A stretch of DNA of 64,000 nucleotides, from positions 190,191 to 254,190 of the forward strand of contig CAJJDN010000090.1 in the NCBI GenBank assembly GCA_905182985.1, read 5' to 3'. Of the stretch, positions 1-12,592 are shown in pieces. Within the stretch, counting starts at the first letter, position 1, and every line of letters starts with the position of its first letter. This stretch comes from Paramecium sonneborni (taxonomy: Eukaryota > Ciliophora > Oligohymenophorea > Peniculida > Parameciidae). A program made the position numbers and the translations under genes. Under the pieces are notes generated by a model. The model had not been told where the DNA came from. It ran no database searches and was given only the letters and a program-made list of their open reading frames with translations.

Positions 1-232
1 TATATATAAGTTGGGTAAATAATTGGAATCATAAAATCATACAATATGAATCAGCTTAAATCTCATCATAAATTTAATTTTATTTATTTATTCCAATTTA
101 ATCTAATTCCTCCACTATTTAAACCTCATTCTAATATGTCATCATTTACTCATTCATATTTTCTTTATTTATTATTACATTTCCCTTTCATCATATTATT
201 AATTTATTTAAGTGACTGTTAATTAATTAAAA

Positions 233-843
233 ATGCTCATACAAGCTCCTATCCCTCGAACTAGATTCGCTATAACCCCCACTAATGTTAGACCTATTCA
301 TATTTGTCAAGACAAGACTCCTACTAGACAATTTTCCAATCATCATAACATTTTCAATTTGACATAAAAAGCAGAAGAAAAATTGCATATTCGACCACTC
401 CTTGAAAATAAAAACCTTTAATCTATCGTTATCAAACAAGAAAACAACAATAGAGCTCATGGCAACTCCTTCTCTCAAAACTAATTCAATAATAAAGAAA
501 TGCAAACTTAAATTTTAGAATTAACTAAGTAAAAGGATCATATGTCTTAAATTTTATCAGATGCCATTCGAAAAAGCAATATACTCTAAAAATAGTTAGA
601 TGTACTCTATCCTATTTTAATTAGAAACTTTAAGGTGAAAAAACTGAATAGGCACTTTAATTTTAAGTCAATTTAGATTAATTTCAAGAAGAAATCACCA
701 AATTAACCAATAGATTAGAAGACTTAATTATTGAAAACTCATAACTTCAAGAATCCTATTAGAATCAGCAATTTTACATCAATTAATTAGAATATTAAGA
801 AAATGATTAATTTAACGTCACTTAATAATTCGGATAGATGTGA
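233..843 (+). CDS. small coiled-coil protein, unknown role
   Basis: About 195 residues when TAA/TAG are read as Gln. The start is the first ATG after an AT-rich leader and the stop is TGA at 841-843. A 23-nt GTA...TAG intron lies at 602-624 and removing it restores the frame. The N-terminal third is basic and polar (begins MLIQAPIPRTRF). From about residue 85 the protein is a Gln/Glu/Leu-rich heptad-type coiled coil ending QQFGQM. No catalytic motif, signal peptide or membrane segment is visible. It faces a convergent minus-strand coiled-coil gene whose stop is only about 30 bp away. The protein family is not recognised; a structural or basal-body role is possible but unproven. Confidence 0.75.
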
Positions 844-871
844 AATTAGTATTAAATTGATTTATACTGTT

Positions 872-2003
872 TCATTTTTATTTTGTTACTTTTAAACTTT
901 TTAAAAATAACTCTTTATAAGAAGTCTGATAATTTGTATCTAAAACATTAACACCTTGTTATTTCCTTGTGGATGTGAATCCTTGTGGAGATAATGACTT
1001 TTTATTTCTTGAACTACTAATATTGAGAGTGGCTAGATGATAATTTGTCAGATACAATAATGAAGACTATTATTTTCTTTTTGTTTTCTAGATTAACTAC
1101 GTCCAGTTCTGAGTTCTTACTGTTTAGAATCTTTTCTTTCAGTCAAATATTTAATGACTTCTTACAATTTTGTTTTGTGCATAGGGGATATGTTTCCAAT
1201 ATTGACAATAATTTCACTATTTTAAAATGAAAAGAAATACCGTAAAGCTTAATTGCTTTTGATTAATCTTTAAGAAGCATCTCTAAATTCTTCTTCATTA
1301 TTTTTATAGGTTTGCTATTCTTTATCAATTTATTAGAGTAAATTTTAATTAATTTATTAAGTGTAAAGTAAGGATTTATTTAATTCCTCCTAAATTGATA
1401 TTAAATTAAAATTTACACATTGTTTCTTTAAATCAAAAATAGTTTTTTTAAATTTATTGGAAGTTTCTTGATGTGAGACTGTTAAGAGTTAAATCTCTTA
1501 TTGAGAAGAGTTTAGTGCTTCAACCAATAATTTATTATTAGTTTCAAGGCTTTGATTCTGTAATTAGAATTCATTCAATTTTTCAGATACTCTCATCATA
1601 TAAATATGAATTTATTACTTGATTTAAATAACCATTTTACTTATAATTATTTAATTCTCTGTGACATAGAAGCATAAACTTAATTTTCAAGATCTCTAAA
1701 AATAACAGAAAATAAATCTCCAATATTTAGAGAAGCATTGTCTCTTTAAGTAGATACTTCACTTTCAGGTAAACTATAAATAATTGAGAGATCTTTATTG
1801 ATTCTTTTATTATTTTAAGAATCTATATCATCTAGATCACTTCCAATTAAATAATTCTCATAACCCTTATGCTCAGCATTATCTTAATGCAACAATTGCA
1901 AGAAAACACTCAATTCTTTTGACAACTCTGGTTTATTTAACATAATTCTGTTATTTTATTAATAAATATTTCTTTATAATTTATTTTAGCTGTTCTGTAA
2001 CAT
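872..2003 (-). CDS. coiled-coil protein, unknown role
   Basis: About 344 residues, read from the minus strand with at least four short introns (23-27 nt), two of them multiples of three in length. The chosen start is the ATG at 2003 (MLQNSQNKLQ). In-frame ATGs at 2027 and 2036 are possible, but anything much further upstream would collide with the divergent channel gene starting at 2118. The N-terminal part is acidic and polar (includes IGSDLDDID). The middle, about residues 120-280, is a coiled coil. The tail is basic and Ser-rich. No enzyme motif is seen. The roughly 115 bp between the two divergent starts must hold both promoters. Confidence 0.65.
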
Positions 2004-2117
2004 GAAATCATTTCTTATATTAGACATCTTATACATCAATTTAAATAAACCTAAATGATTTCTATGTTTACTCTGCATTAATATAAAAATATAAAACTTT
2101 TCTAATACAATTAAAAA

Positions 2118-4726
2118 ATGTTTAATTAGTAATACAGTTTGGATTAAAGCAATTCTTAACATTCCTCTTAACAATCATAAACATTTTTGGCAGTTCCTCG
2201 TTTAATTTAATAAGAGATTCAAGCATATCAAGCTGGTGTATAGAAGCATGTTAATTTTGAAGACCCTAATCTATTATAAAAGAGTGAACATAAAGAGAGT
2301 TTAGAGGAAGGTGAAATCTTTGGTTCTAGATTGTCAATGGATAGAGGAGGGTTTAATAAAATTGATGAAGTAGAAGAAAATTATAAATCCTTAAAGTTAT
2401 TTCAAATAGAAATGCAAAATATAAATGGTAGAAAGCTCATTTCAAAAAATAGTAGAAAATTTAGTGATTAAAGTGATATGGGTTTACGTAAACACAGTGA
2501 ACAATTAAGAAAAGCTTCATCATCATATTTTCCTAATCCTTCTCCTAAATTTAAAGTTTAAGGAAGTCCACTTTTACCTAAAGGAGACTTATTCTCCATT
2601 CCAAGATGGCCTAAAAGATGGTTTTACATTATTAAATTTTTGAGCAAAATTATGTGTGTTTAACCAAACATTCTAAAATAATCACATTTAATGCTAATTG
2701 ATGATAAGGCTAATATTATTGTTCAGAATTGTTTTATCTTTAATCCTTACACACCAAAGATTTTGTGGACTCGTTATATCATTCATATAATCTATATGTT
2801 AGGATTTATAATAATCTTCTGGGAATTTGCTTTCAATGAATCCTAAGAGTTTTTCTTAGCTTTTTGTAATTGATATCAATTTATTAAAGTTTGCTTCTCA
2901 ATCTTTGAGAGTTTTAGTAACTATTTTATTGGAGTGTACATAGACGAAATGTATACAGAGAATAGATGGAGGATTGCTCAATAATACATATACCAAGATC
3001 TTTTATATCTAATAAGTTGCCTTCTTAAATAATTTGCGTCTGATTATTTTAGTAAGATTTACTAATAGTTTTTTATTAGTTTTGTTATTATTATTGAGAG
3101 TTCAAAGAATATACATGATTAATACTAAATTAACATACTATTATCTGCCAATCTTAGTAATACATTCATTTTCAACATTATATTCTAAACTTTGTGAAGA
3201 TTAGTAAATTTATGTGCATAATTAGATTTTCAGAAAGTAATATTTCAATCTATATAACTTCATTTCAATGGACAATATTTTAATTGACTAATAGTGGAAA
3301 TCCATTTGATAATTATATAGATATTAATGGATCCACAAATATACCTTAAAGAATACTTTCAATTATTGCTACGATTGTTGGGTATTTAGTTACAATATAT
3401 CTAATAAAATAATTGTTATAATATAAGCCTCAATAGAAATACAAGATTAGTGCTTAACTTAGTTAGAATTTATAGAGATATTAAAATAGAACAAAATTAG
3501 AACCTATTGATTTAAGTGAATTAAGACCTGATTTATAATATCAAATGAGATAAGAATTATTTATGCCATTATTGTAGCATTTACCATTTACTAAAGTATT
3601 TTTAGAAGCCTTATCTCAAAAATTATAAACATAGACTTATCCTCATGGAACAATATTACATCAATAATATTAAGTTATGAATAAATTGTTCTTTTTAATG
3701 AAGGGAAACTTTGCTTAATGTATTGGTAATAAAGTTTTAATGAAAAACTAATTTCCTATATAATATTTCTATCGTTAAATTCAATGTCCTTTGAGTCTTA
3801 AGTGTTTAAGTGAATCACTTATAGCTCATGTTGATATTAATGATTTTTTATAGTTGATTAAAATGCACAATCAAGATTTCTAATAATTCTGTATGTTAAG
3901 AGAACATACTAAAGAAGTTTGTCCTTGTTGTGGATATAGAAATCATACATTTAATAAATGCAAACATGTTTTTTATGTTCCTAATTTCAAAGAACTCATT
4001 CTTATTCACAATACATCTGAACCAAATGATAGAGTAAACTATTATAGAGATAATGGCAGAAATAGAATTAATTCTTTATTAAATAAGAATCTTATATGCA
4101 TTACAGCCATTAGTTTTGCTATTACTAATAAAATATCTTCAGAAACAGATTTAACTAACGAAGTCATGGGAAGATTGTAAGGAAGCACTAATAACTTTGA
4201 AGATTCTATTTTAAATGACTTTTAAGATGAAAAATCATCTCGTTATTCATTGTATCAAAAACATGGAACTGTTGAAGTTCCTAAAACTATTAATTCACCT
4301 TAAAATACCTTTAGTAGTTAGACTCATCAATAAAGTAGTATGCCTCCTATTAAATTAGAAGAAAAAGAATCCTCTCATAATAGTAGGAAATTTGTACATA
4401 AACATGTAGATTATTCTCATACTTAAAATTCGATTAAAGTAAATTTGGTTAAATCTACTAATTCTAATGAATTATAAGTTAAACGAACTTAAAAAAATAG
4501 ATAAACAAGTTCGTCAAGTTCGTTAAATAAAAAGATGCAATCGACAAGTATCATGTAGTAGCCTAAATCATAAACAGGTTCTATAATACCAAAGTAAGAA
4601 GAAAATGAGGATAATTTGGATTAAGTATGTAGTTATGAATATTATTATCCTTCTTATAATATCGAAAATATTGCAAATGCTTTAAATCATAAATTAATGA
4701 ACAAAAGCATATCATTTGTTAATTGA
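2118..4726 (+). CDS. cyclic-nucleotide-gated/voltage-type cation channel with atypical pore
   Basis: About 844 residues. A 200-residue soluble N-terminus precedes six hydrophobic segments: S1 near WTRYIIHIIYMLGF, an S4-like LLLLRVQRIYMI, S5, a pore loop near residue 375, and S6 ending VGYLVTIYLIKQ. A degenerate cyclic-nucleotide-binding-like region follows (around LMKGNFAQCIGNKV). After it comes a Cys/His cluster, CPCCGYRNHTFNKCKH, of a kind common after the binding domain in ciliate channels of this family, then a long Ser/Gln-rich tail. Introns near 2866-2889, 3049-3076 and 3208-3229 are needed to keep the frame. The pore reads WTIFQLTNSGNP, so the K+ filter signature TxGYG/TxGFG is absent. 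The channel family is likely; the ion selectivity is unknown. Confidence 0.75.
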
Positions 4727-4776
4727 TTATATTAGATTTATTTGTTTAAAAACTTAACAGTATATATAATTATATT

Positions 4777-5775
4777 ATGATTACTAAAATTAAGTAATTT
4801 ATTAATGACAATAATGCAACTCAAGCAATAAATAAAGTCATTTTAGCATTGTCTGATTTGAAACTTATTCTTAATGATACTTAATTCTTGTCATAACTTG
4901 AAATTAGCAATCGACTTAGACAATTTTTTCTTAATGATCAAATTAAAGTAGAGATATATTAATTCTTAGACATTATTTTTAAACTAATTATTACAAATAG
5001 TTGGAGATCATTTATAATCAAAAGAAAATTTTTGGGTAAAACTCAAGATGCTGCTTTTAGTCCATATAATTATAAGTTCTTAAGTAGCAAGATCAGATTT
5101 TTCAAAAATTATCATCAATACCAAATTAAATATTAATATTAAAGCTAATGATGGAACTGATCATTTGATTGGTCAATTATGTTAATCATATTATTGCTAT
5201 ATTTATAAATTGGCATCATAAACTACATTAATAAATGAAGATTTTGCTAATTCTCAAGATGATTTAATGATTTATTTCACTCTATCCAATTAATGTTATA
5301 TTGGAATGAATACACAAAGATTGATTGAAATAATTATTAATGAATAAGTACCAAATGATATAATTGCTCATTTAGTTAAATTTTTGTATTATGATATATA
5401 AGATATCTTTATCTTCATCTTGAAAGATGTAAAGTATTTGATTGAAAAGAATCCAAATCTCATTACTAATAAATAACAATTATTAGAACTTTATAAAGAA
5501 GTAAATATATATTTTATCAATAGTGTTAATTTTTACAAGCAAGAATGCTTAACTTTTATAAATTTAATCGGATCTTTCCTCATTTTAATTAAATCATGCC
5601 TCCACACTCAATCTAAATCAAAAATACAGTCTTAAATTCAGTTTTAGATGAAAAATAGATTGAATCAGTTCCAAGATCTAATCCACATAACATTAGAGAA
5701 CCTCTTTCTGTTAAGAATTCAGAGAAAAAAATTTATGATTATCCTAGGCCTTTCTCACCGAAGCAAAAATATTGA
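4777..5775 (+). CDS. helical (armadillo-like?) protein, unknown role
   Basis: About 317 residues. The protein starts MITKIKQFINDNNATQ and ends FSPKQKY before TGA at 5773. Two introns fit: 22 nt near 4955, and 23 nt near 5503 ending AATAG. An alternative is to splice 25 nt near 5037 in place of the first; both give the same downstream frame. The body is a series of amphipathic helices with Leu/Ile repeats and no coiled-coil periodicity, resembling an all-alpha solenoid. The last 60 residues are polar and Pro/Ser-rich. There is no recognised domain. It begins only 50 bp after the channel gene on the same strand. Confidence 0.6.
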
Positions 5776-6178
5776 TAATTAAATTTGAATTAATACTAGT
5801 AAATTAAAATAATTATTTTTAATTCTTCTAATATTATTCTCAGATAAAAATCTAAATTTAATTATAATATCTTGATAAAGAGTAAATATAAAAAATTGGA
5901 GAATAAGAAGAATAGTTATTCAAATGTATAGAAAATAAATAATGAAGTGTTAAATAAGTTTTTTTTAGAGATTAAGTTTATAAAAATGATGATTTCATTT
6001 ATAATATGTTAAACCTCTATTATGGGAGTATAAATATAGATAATTTATAGAAAGAGATTTGAAAATAATTAATTGATGACAGATCAAATAAGAGAGTTTA
6101 CTAAATGTAATGATGAATTAAATATAACAAACTTTATTAATAAATTTTGTTTGTAACAACTAAATTATCTTTACGCTT
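5776..6178 (+). other. intergenic, no supported gene
   Basis: A very A+T-rich spacer. One frame opening with ATG near 6074 (MTDQIREFTKC...) runs about 55 codons into the next gene in another frame. That length is expected by chance when only TGA stops translation, so it is not annotated. Confidence 0.5.
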
Positions 6179-7903
6179 ATGTTTATAAATCAAAGTCCCT
6201 ATAGGAATATCCCTCATCAGAACATACCAACAACTACGATATACGTTGATCCTAACAAATACTAATAGCCGATTATTCAATAACCAATTAGATATCAATA
6301 ATCTCCAAGCACTGATTATGGTTATAGAGATTCTCAACTTTAACATCAATTCTAAGACTTAGCTAAAAAATATGTAAGTATCTATATGTGATTTATCATT
6401 TAGTAAGATTTATAGAATGAAAATAATCAATTATTGAGATAACTCTCAGATAGGCCGTAAATTGGTTAGACAGAACTTTTGAATTAAAAACTGGTATTTC
6501 TATATTGATATATACAAAAGTAATACTTTGCTATTGAAAATGAAAAACTTAGATAGCAGTTAACATATACTTATGAATTGTAAGAGAAGTTAACACTTGT
6601 TACTAATTAATTAGAGAAAGTAAATGAAGCTTTAATGTTATCAAATTAAGAGAACTAACAATTATATCAATAAATCGCTGAATATAAAAATTAATAAACT
6701 TATGTCTATCAATTAAACTCAACTATTCAAACATAAGAAATTTAATTATAATAGAAGTAAGAGTAATTAAGAAACTTACAATAAGAAATAGATTATTATC
6801 ACTAATTATTTTAATAGAAAGCCCAAGAGATATAATAAGCACAATTAGAAATTAATAGAGTGATTGGATAAAACCAAGTCTTATAATAAGAATTAGAAGT
6901 TCAGAAAAGAAACAGTTTGAAATTTAAATAAGAAATTGTTTCATTATAAGTTGAATAAAACAATTTTCTTTAATTAAGACATGAGAATATGTAATTGAAT
7001 GAAAAAAATTAAGAATTGTTAAGGAATTTTGAACATTAGAAGGCTTTAAATCAAAATCTTATTATGGAATTAAATAAATAATAATAAATGGACTCATATA
7101 TAGATTAATTAATAGAATAATTAAATGAATAAAGATGTAAATTAGAATTTGCAAGTAGTAAGATATAAGATTAAACAAATAAAATGAATGAATTAGAATT
7201 TCTTGCAAATGAGAAAGCATAATTAGAAGTTTAATTTAATCATTTAAAATAAAACTATAACATAATGGAAAATGATTACAATAAATTAAATGAATTATTA
7301 AAATAGAAATAAATTGAATTAGAAGTTAATAAGAATACAAATATGTAATACAGTTAGAGACTTTAATAAAATTAAATTAATAATGTATTAATTAATGAAT
7401 TGAAATTAGAAATAGAATAATGGAAATCTAAATAAAGTAGAATGGAATAGGTATTTAATGATAGCAAAAAGGAAGATCAATTTAAGTATAAATGTTTATA
7501 AGAACAAAATGTTTAATTAAATTAAATAATAGCTGAATTATCGGAGAAACTATAATAAAAAGAAAATGAATTTCAGTAATAAAATAGAATGATGTAGGAT
7601 ACTTAGAAAAGATTGAGGGAAAAGGAATAAATAATGAATTATCAATAGAGTAAACCAAATGTAGATTTAGAAGAAGTGTAAGCTTTGAAGAATCGTATAA
7701 AGCTTTTAGAATTGAATGATGAAAAGAATAGTAGTCTTTAAAAAGAAATATAAAGATTAAATGCATAAACCGCATCTTTAAGATAGGAATTAGCTACTTA
7801 TAAAAATAAACATCATGATTATTAATTCATAGATGAACAATATCAAAAATCAAATAAATAGATACAGGAATTAAAAAGTCATATTGTAACATTATAAAAA
7901 TGA
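6179..7903 (+). CDS. long Gln/Glu-rich coiled-coil protein
   Basis: About 555 residues. The first 70 residues are Pro/Tyr/Gln-rich (starts MFINQSPYRNIPHQN). The rest is an almost uninterrupted coiled coil dominated by Gln, Glu, Lys, Leu and Asn. Two introns are clear: 30 nt at 6374-6403, which contains a TGA, and 27 nt at 6494-6520, ending AAAAG. No motor, kinase or nucleotide-binding motif is present. Such proteins are abundant in ciliate basal bodies and axonemes, but location cannot be told from the sequence. It sits head-to-tail with the next coiled-coil gene, 45 bp away. Confidence 0.75.
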
Positions 7904-7948
7904 TGAATTACATTATTTTATACTAACAGTTAAATATAATATTTTAAA

Positions 7949-9269
7949 ATGAATTTAGAATTGTAATAGATGTTGATTGAAGATTTGAATGCCAAATTGC
8001 TTCAACGTGCTGAATTGATAGGACAATATGAAGAATTGGAAGAGTTATTGGAATTTCATAAAACCAATAGTACTTTCGAATATAGTATTGCTATCAAACT
8101 TGAATAGTTGGAAAAAGAAATTTAAAGCAATATTTGTTCAGATTAAAAAATTAAGAGTACAATAATGAAAGAAAGAGAGAAATTAAATTAAGAACTAACA
8201 AAAAGAATAGAAGAATAAACTCTATAAGTTTTTGAATAATACATGATTAATTGGAGTAATTGTATTGATTAAAATAAGTAAGTGATTTTAAGGGATTCAG
8301 AGTTATACATGGAGAAGAGAAGTATTAATAATTACTACTAGAATAACAGAAATAAATAAAGGAAATGATTTCAACTTAATACAATAAAAAGATATAAGGA
8401 ATTACATAAATTTATAAATAATTCAACTAAATAGACTAAGGCATTTAGTATAATATATAATACGTAGACAATGATTTGACAATTTAATTGAATTAATAAT
8501 AAAATAAGCCAAATTAATCAATGACTCAAAAGAAAGATGATACACTTTAATTATCTTAAATGTAAATTGAATAATTATTATTTTAAGAATACAATAAATT
8601 GAGTACTCCAAATAAATAATTAATTTATAATAATAAGATGACTCTCTAATATAACACATGGATGAATTCAATAATATTATGACTAAGTAATCACATCCAA
8701 TTAAATTATAAACCATCTATGAAGAATAATAATAAAATAATAATTGTCATATTAGATAGCATCATCATAGTAAAACTATATTTAGTCATAAACATTCAAC
8801 TGCATTAAGTCCTTAAATGTCTAAATCTTAATTTAATAAAGAGACTACTTTAAAAAAATCTTTAACTAAAGGAACCTTGTTACTCAAAAAATTCTCAAAT
8901 AAAACATCTAAACGAGAATTTGATGTATTTCAACATTAAAATCCTACTTAATTAGGTTATGGTTTAAGAATGGCATAATTAACATAAGATAGAATTGAAT
9001 TTAGAAATCAATTAAAACCATAGATAATTGATTCCTCATTGCTACTGTCTCAAATTTTAAGAGTTATCATTCCTAAATAAATATAGGGATATTTGAAGAG
9101 AAGGGTGACCAAAATAAAAGAAAAAGAAAATAATATTCCAAATCTTTCTTATTGGCCTATGCAAATTTTAACTTTAAATTAAGGATAAATTGATTTGTTG
9201 TTCTATTCTTAAGATCATATGATGGATTGGTATAATGGTTTAATGAATGTAAAAAATATTAATTAATGA
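7949..9269 (+). CDS. coiled-coil protein with possible PH-like C-terminus
   Basis: About 424 residues. Residues 1-140 form a coiled coil (starts MNLELQQMLIEDLNAK). Splicing a 20-nt intron (GTATT...CTAG, near 8323-8342) joins this to a Gln-rich middle that would otherwise be cut off by TGA at 8366. A second intron, 26 or 35 nt, near 8560-8635 restores the final frame. The basic centre has His/Lys/Ser stretches. The last 110 residues end LLFYSQDHMMDWYNGL, whose helix with a central Trp resembles the end of a PH domain. Its TGA overlaps the ATG of the next gene by ATGA. Function unknown. Confidence 0.6.
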
Positions 9270-10532
9270 AATATTTCAAATTATTTACTCTCATTTCAAT
9301 TACAATAGGTTCTTAGATTCATTAGCATATTCATCATCTTCAAAGTTCAAGCTCTTTAGATACTTAATTATTGGTTGTTGGTGTTGTATGCATAACATTC
9401 TCAATTCTTTTATTGTGGTTTAATGAAAGAAGAGCAGCTATTAATTCATATCGACTTTAATATGCAAGATAACATTGCATTTCCTTAACTTCTTTTTAAG
9501 AATCAAACCCTTAAGATTTAATACATGTTACAGGTTAATTAATAACTGATGAATTAATTACTGACAAGGATTTTGGGGTTTCCTAAATAAATTGTGTTAA
9601 ATTACTTAGAAATGTAGAAATGTTTTAATGGGTCAAAGGAGAAAAATAGTAAGAGTAAAAATGGGTTGACAATTATGTTTAGAATCATTTTGGATATACT
9701 AATGATAAATCTAAATGGATTTTGAATTCAGAGACAATTTTAAATTCAAGTGTAAAATTGAATCAATATTAATTGGCGGATGATATGAAAAAACAACTTA
9801 ACACTCCTATAGAAACTGTTAAATTGAATTAAGCAAATGTTTAAATAGCTTAATAAAAATTTAAACATAGTGGATTTAGTCGATTGTAAAATTATTTATT
9901 TATTTTAAGTTTACTATAAGATGACTATATTTATATGCATTAAGTAGAAGATTAAATTGTAAATGGAGATATAAGAATATCTTTTAAATAAGTAACTTGT
10001 AGCGATGTCACAATAATAGCTAAAGGTATTATGAATTCTCTTGTGGTTTGGCAATTTGAAGATATTTTTAATTAAACTGTTGCTAGAGATTATTAAGAAC
10101 ATGAAAGAACTTGTTGCCATCTTCCAGTTCCTATTGAAAATAAACCAATTAAAGAAATTTATTGGATATTTTAAGGTCTTTTCACACCTGAAGAATGTTT
10201 TTCTAAAATTGTTAATGAAAATTCTTTGCTTTTTTGGATTTTTAGAATTATTGGATATATTTTAATAGTAAATATATATAAATATAATTTAATAGGCAGT
10301 TGGAACAATTATTTTATTATCTCCTGTATCATTTTTAACTGAATTTATTCCAACAACAAAACTGACTGGATTCAAATTTTTAATATTTGGTAGTGTTTCT
10401 GCCATTCCTATTACAATATTATCTGTTTGCATTTCTTGGATATACTATCGACCTAAAATTGGATTACTTATGCTTTTGATATCGATAATTTTAGGTGGAA
10501 GCATTTTTTATTATGGCTACTTAAATTAATGA
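9266..10532 (+). CDS. TMEM43/LUMA-like membrane protein (copy 1)
   Basis: About 412 residues, close to the roughly 400 of animal TMEM43. It has an N-terminal signal-like segment (MKYFKLFTLISITIGS), then a membrane segment ending in LLWFNERRA, matching the family's W-x-N-E-x-R junction. A large lumenal region contains DLIHVTGQL and VEMFQWVKGE. Near the C-terminus are three hydrophobic segments with the signature SWIYYRPKIGLL. A 28-nt intron lies at 10268-10295. TMEM43 proteins sit in the ER and inner nuclear membrane and are linked to lamina and membrane organisation. A second copy of the family lies at 12593 on the same strand. The ATG at 9266 overlaps the stop of the upstream gene. Confidence 0.85.
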
Positions 10533-10609
10533 TAATGAATTGTCTTTGAATTTTTAAATTATATATAAATTGTAATATTTTATTGATGAGACATTTAACA
10601 TAATAAATT

Positions 10610-12029
10610 TCAAATTTAAACTTTTTTTCTCGGTGGTTCTTCGACGGAATCTTCTTCTTTAACTTCAACGTCTCCATCTTCATCTTCACTATGATCATCA
10701 AATATATTCCAAATCTTAGATATTGCCATTTCTCTTCTAAATTTATTCTATTCTATTAAATATAATTATACTTTTTCTAGACCAATTAAAAATTTGCCAA
10801 CTTAAGTAGGATTTAAAATATTTCTTAGTTCATCTATAAAATTCTCCACTTATGATGTTTTATTATATAATTATTCTTTAATTTCTTGGAATGATGTTAA
10901 AATTCTACAATAAATGAATACTATAAAATTACTCTAATAGTTTATTCTTATCACTTATAATTCTTCTTTAAGATTTTTTCATTTATTTTTTTTAAGATTC
11001 ATTTATCTATAAATCATTCGTTAAATCCAATAACCATTAAGGTTATCCTTCGATTTATTATTAATCTTATTAATCAGCAAATAAATCTTTGCTTTCACTA
11101 GCAGCCCATAGCATATATCGAACATGGACAGGAAAACAAATTTCCAATATTTAATTAAAAAAGTAATTGGAAGCACTCACTCTTTCTTTTCCACCACCTC
11201 CAACTCTAAATCTCATAGAATCTAATAATAAATTTAATTCATTATCATCTGCTTTATTTTATATTGATTTTTCTAATTTCTCATATAATTACTGCCTTCC
11301 CAAAAAGAATCCTTATAACTATATAAAAATATAATACTAATAAATACTTATTGATTCTAACTCATCTTATTTAAATAACCTGCACTAGTCTTATTTAATA
11401 ATTTCTATTTCTCAAGTTCATCATTTAATTATTTCACTCGATGTTCTAACAATTCAATATAAATCTTCTTTCTCTTCCTTGAATTCCTAGCACATTCTCT
11501 ATTTCTCAATAACTTTGCTTAAGTGCTGTCCTCTATATCTTAATAAGAAACACTATTATTTTTATCATGTCTATCATCCTCAGATGCTCTAAATTTTGCC
11601 TATTGTTATTGTAACAATTTCTAACTATCCTATTAAACCAAGTTTGTTATCTTATTAATGTAAGTGTTCTTTAAATTATTCTTATATTAAAATGGATCTT
11701 TCTGTTTTATTTGTTCAGATTACTAATTATATTCCTTTTTAAATTCATTACATTGTTTTTTTGACTTTTACGTTTTTTCTATTTTTGTTTTTTTTCATCT
11801 AATAATGGCTCTTCCTATTTCATTTCCATTTGCTCATATTAATTGTCCAATAATGAAAAATTTTATTATAATCCAATAAAATTTTAGTTGCTATTTGTTC
11901 TTGGAAATGTATGACTAATTATTTAAATTCAATCACTTACGGGGGATCCATCAAATAATTGACCATAAAGTCATTATCAACTAAATCAAACAAAGAATTG
12001 ACGGCCTTTTCATTATTTTAATTATACAT
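10610..12029 (-). CDS. bZIP transcription factor
   Basis: About 432 residues with four introns (26, 29, 29 and 37 nt). The acidic N-terminus is followed by a basic Lys/Gln region. Then comes a clear basic region, NRECARNSRKRKK, with the invariant Asn and Arg spacing, continuing into a leucine-zipper heptad (IELLEHRVKQLNDELEKQ) at about residues 180-220. The C-terminal third contains a conserved-looking helix set ending with NPTQVGKFLIGLEK and a very acidic tail before PPRKKV. bZIP proteins dimerise through the zipper and bind DNA through the basic region. The 37-nt intron near the 3' end is long for this genome and chosen because it gives the best downstream frame. The targets are unknown. 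Confidence 0.85.
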
Positions 12030-12592
12030 GATTTTATTTATAATAATTATTAAAACACACTCATTTTTATAAGATTGCCTTCTAATTTATATAAATTTAT
12101 ACAATAATAAGTTTATTTAGATGATTTATATAACTAAATAGTCTTAAATCTAATTTAAAATATATTATTTATAAACAAAGAATAATTTATTTCTACTTAA
12201 TTTTTTTAATTTATTGAGTATCGAATAACAAAATTAAACTATAAATCTTTTATATTAATAATAAAAAAGTTTAGAATTTTATTAAATAATATCTTAATAA
12301 ATTTAATTAATAACTTGTTCATTTATAAATGATAACAAGAATGATTAAAGTAATATTTTTAAATTTAATTTGAATTCGAATGTCCAAAAAAACGTGAGAT
12401 TAGTATATAAAATATTTAATATTAATCGTCTTATCTAAAATAAAACTATAAATGCTGTAGATAATTATAATAATAGACGGTGTTTATTAGGGATTTATGT
12501 TTTATTATAGTAAATATTTTATGATATTCATGATTGAATATATTTATTGATTATGACTAAACATAAAATTCAATATTTAAATTAAATAAAGT
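12030..12592. other. intergenic spacer between divergent genes
   Basis: About 560 bp of A+T-rich DNA between the divergent bZIP and TMEM43-like starts. No ORF, RNA gene or repeat stands out. It should contain both promoters. At over five times the usual gap in this window, it is one of the longest regulatory candidates here. Confidence 0.6.

Noticed and set aside
2003..2162. Upstream start at 2162 for the minus-strand coiled-coil gene
   Set aside because: It would overlap the start of the divergent channel gene, whose N-terminus from 2118 is in a clean continuous frame.
7949..8368. A separate 139-codon gene ending at TGA 8366
   Set aside because: Removing a 20-nt GTATT...CTAG intron joins it in frame to the following coding sequence, so one longer gene is more likely.
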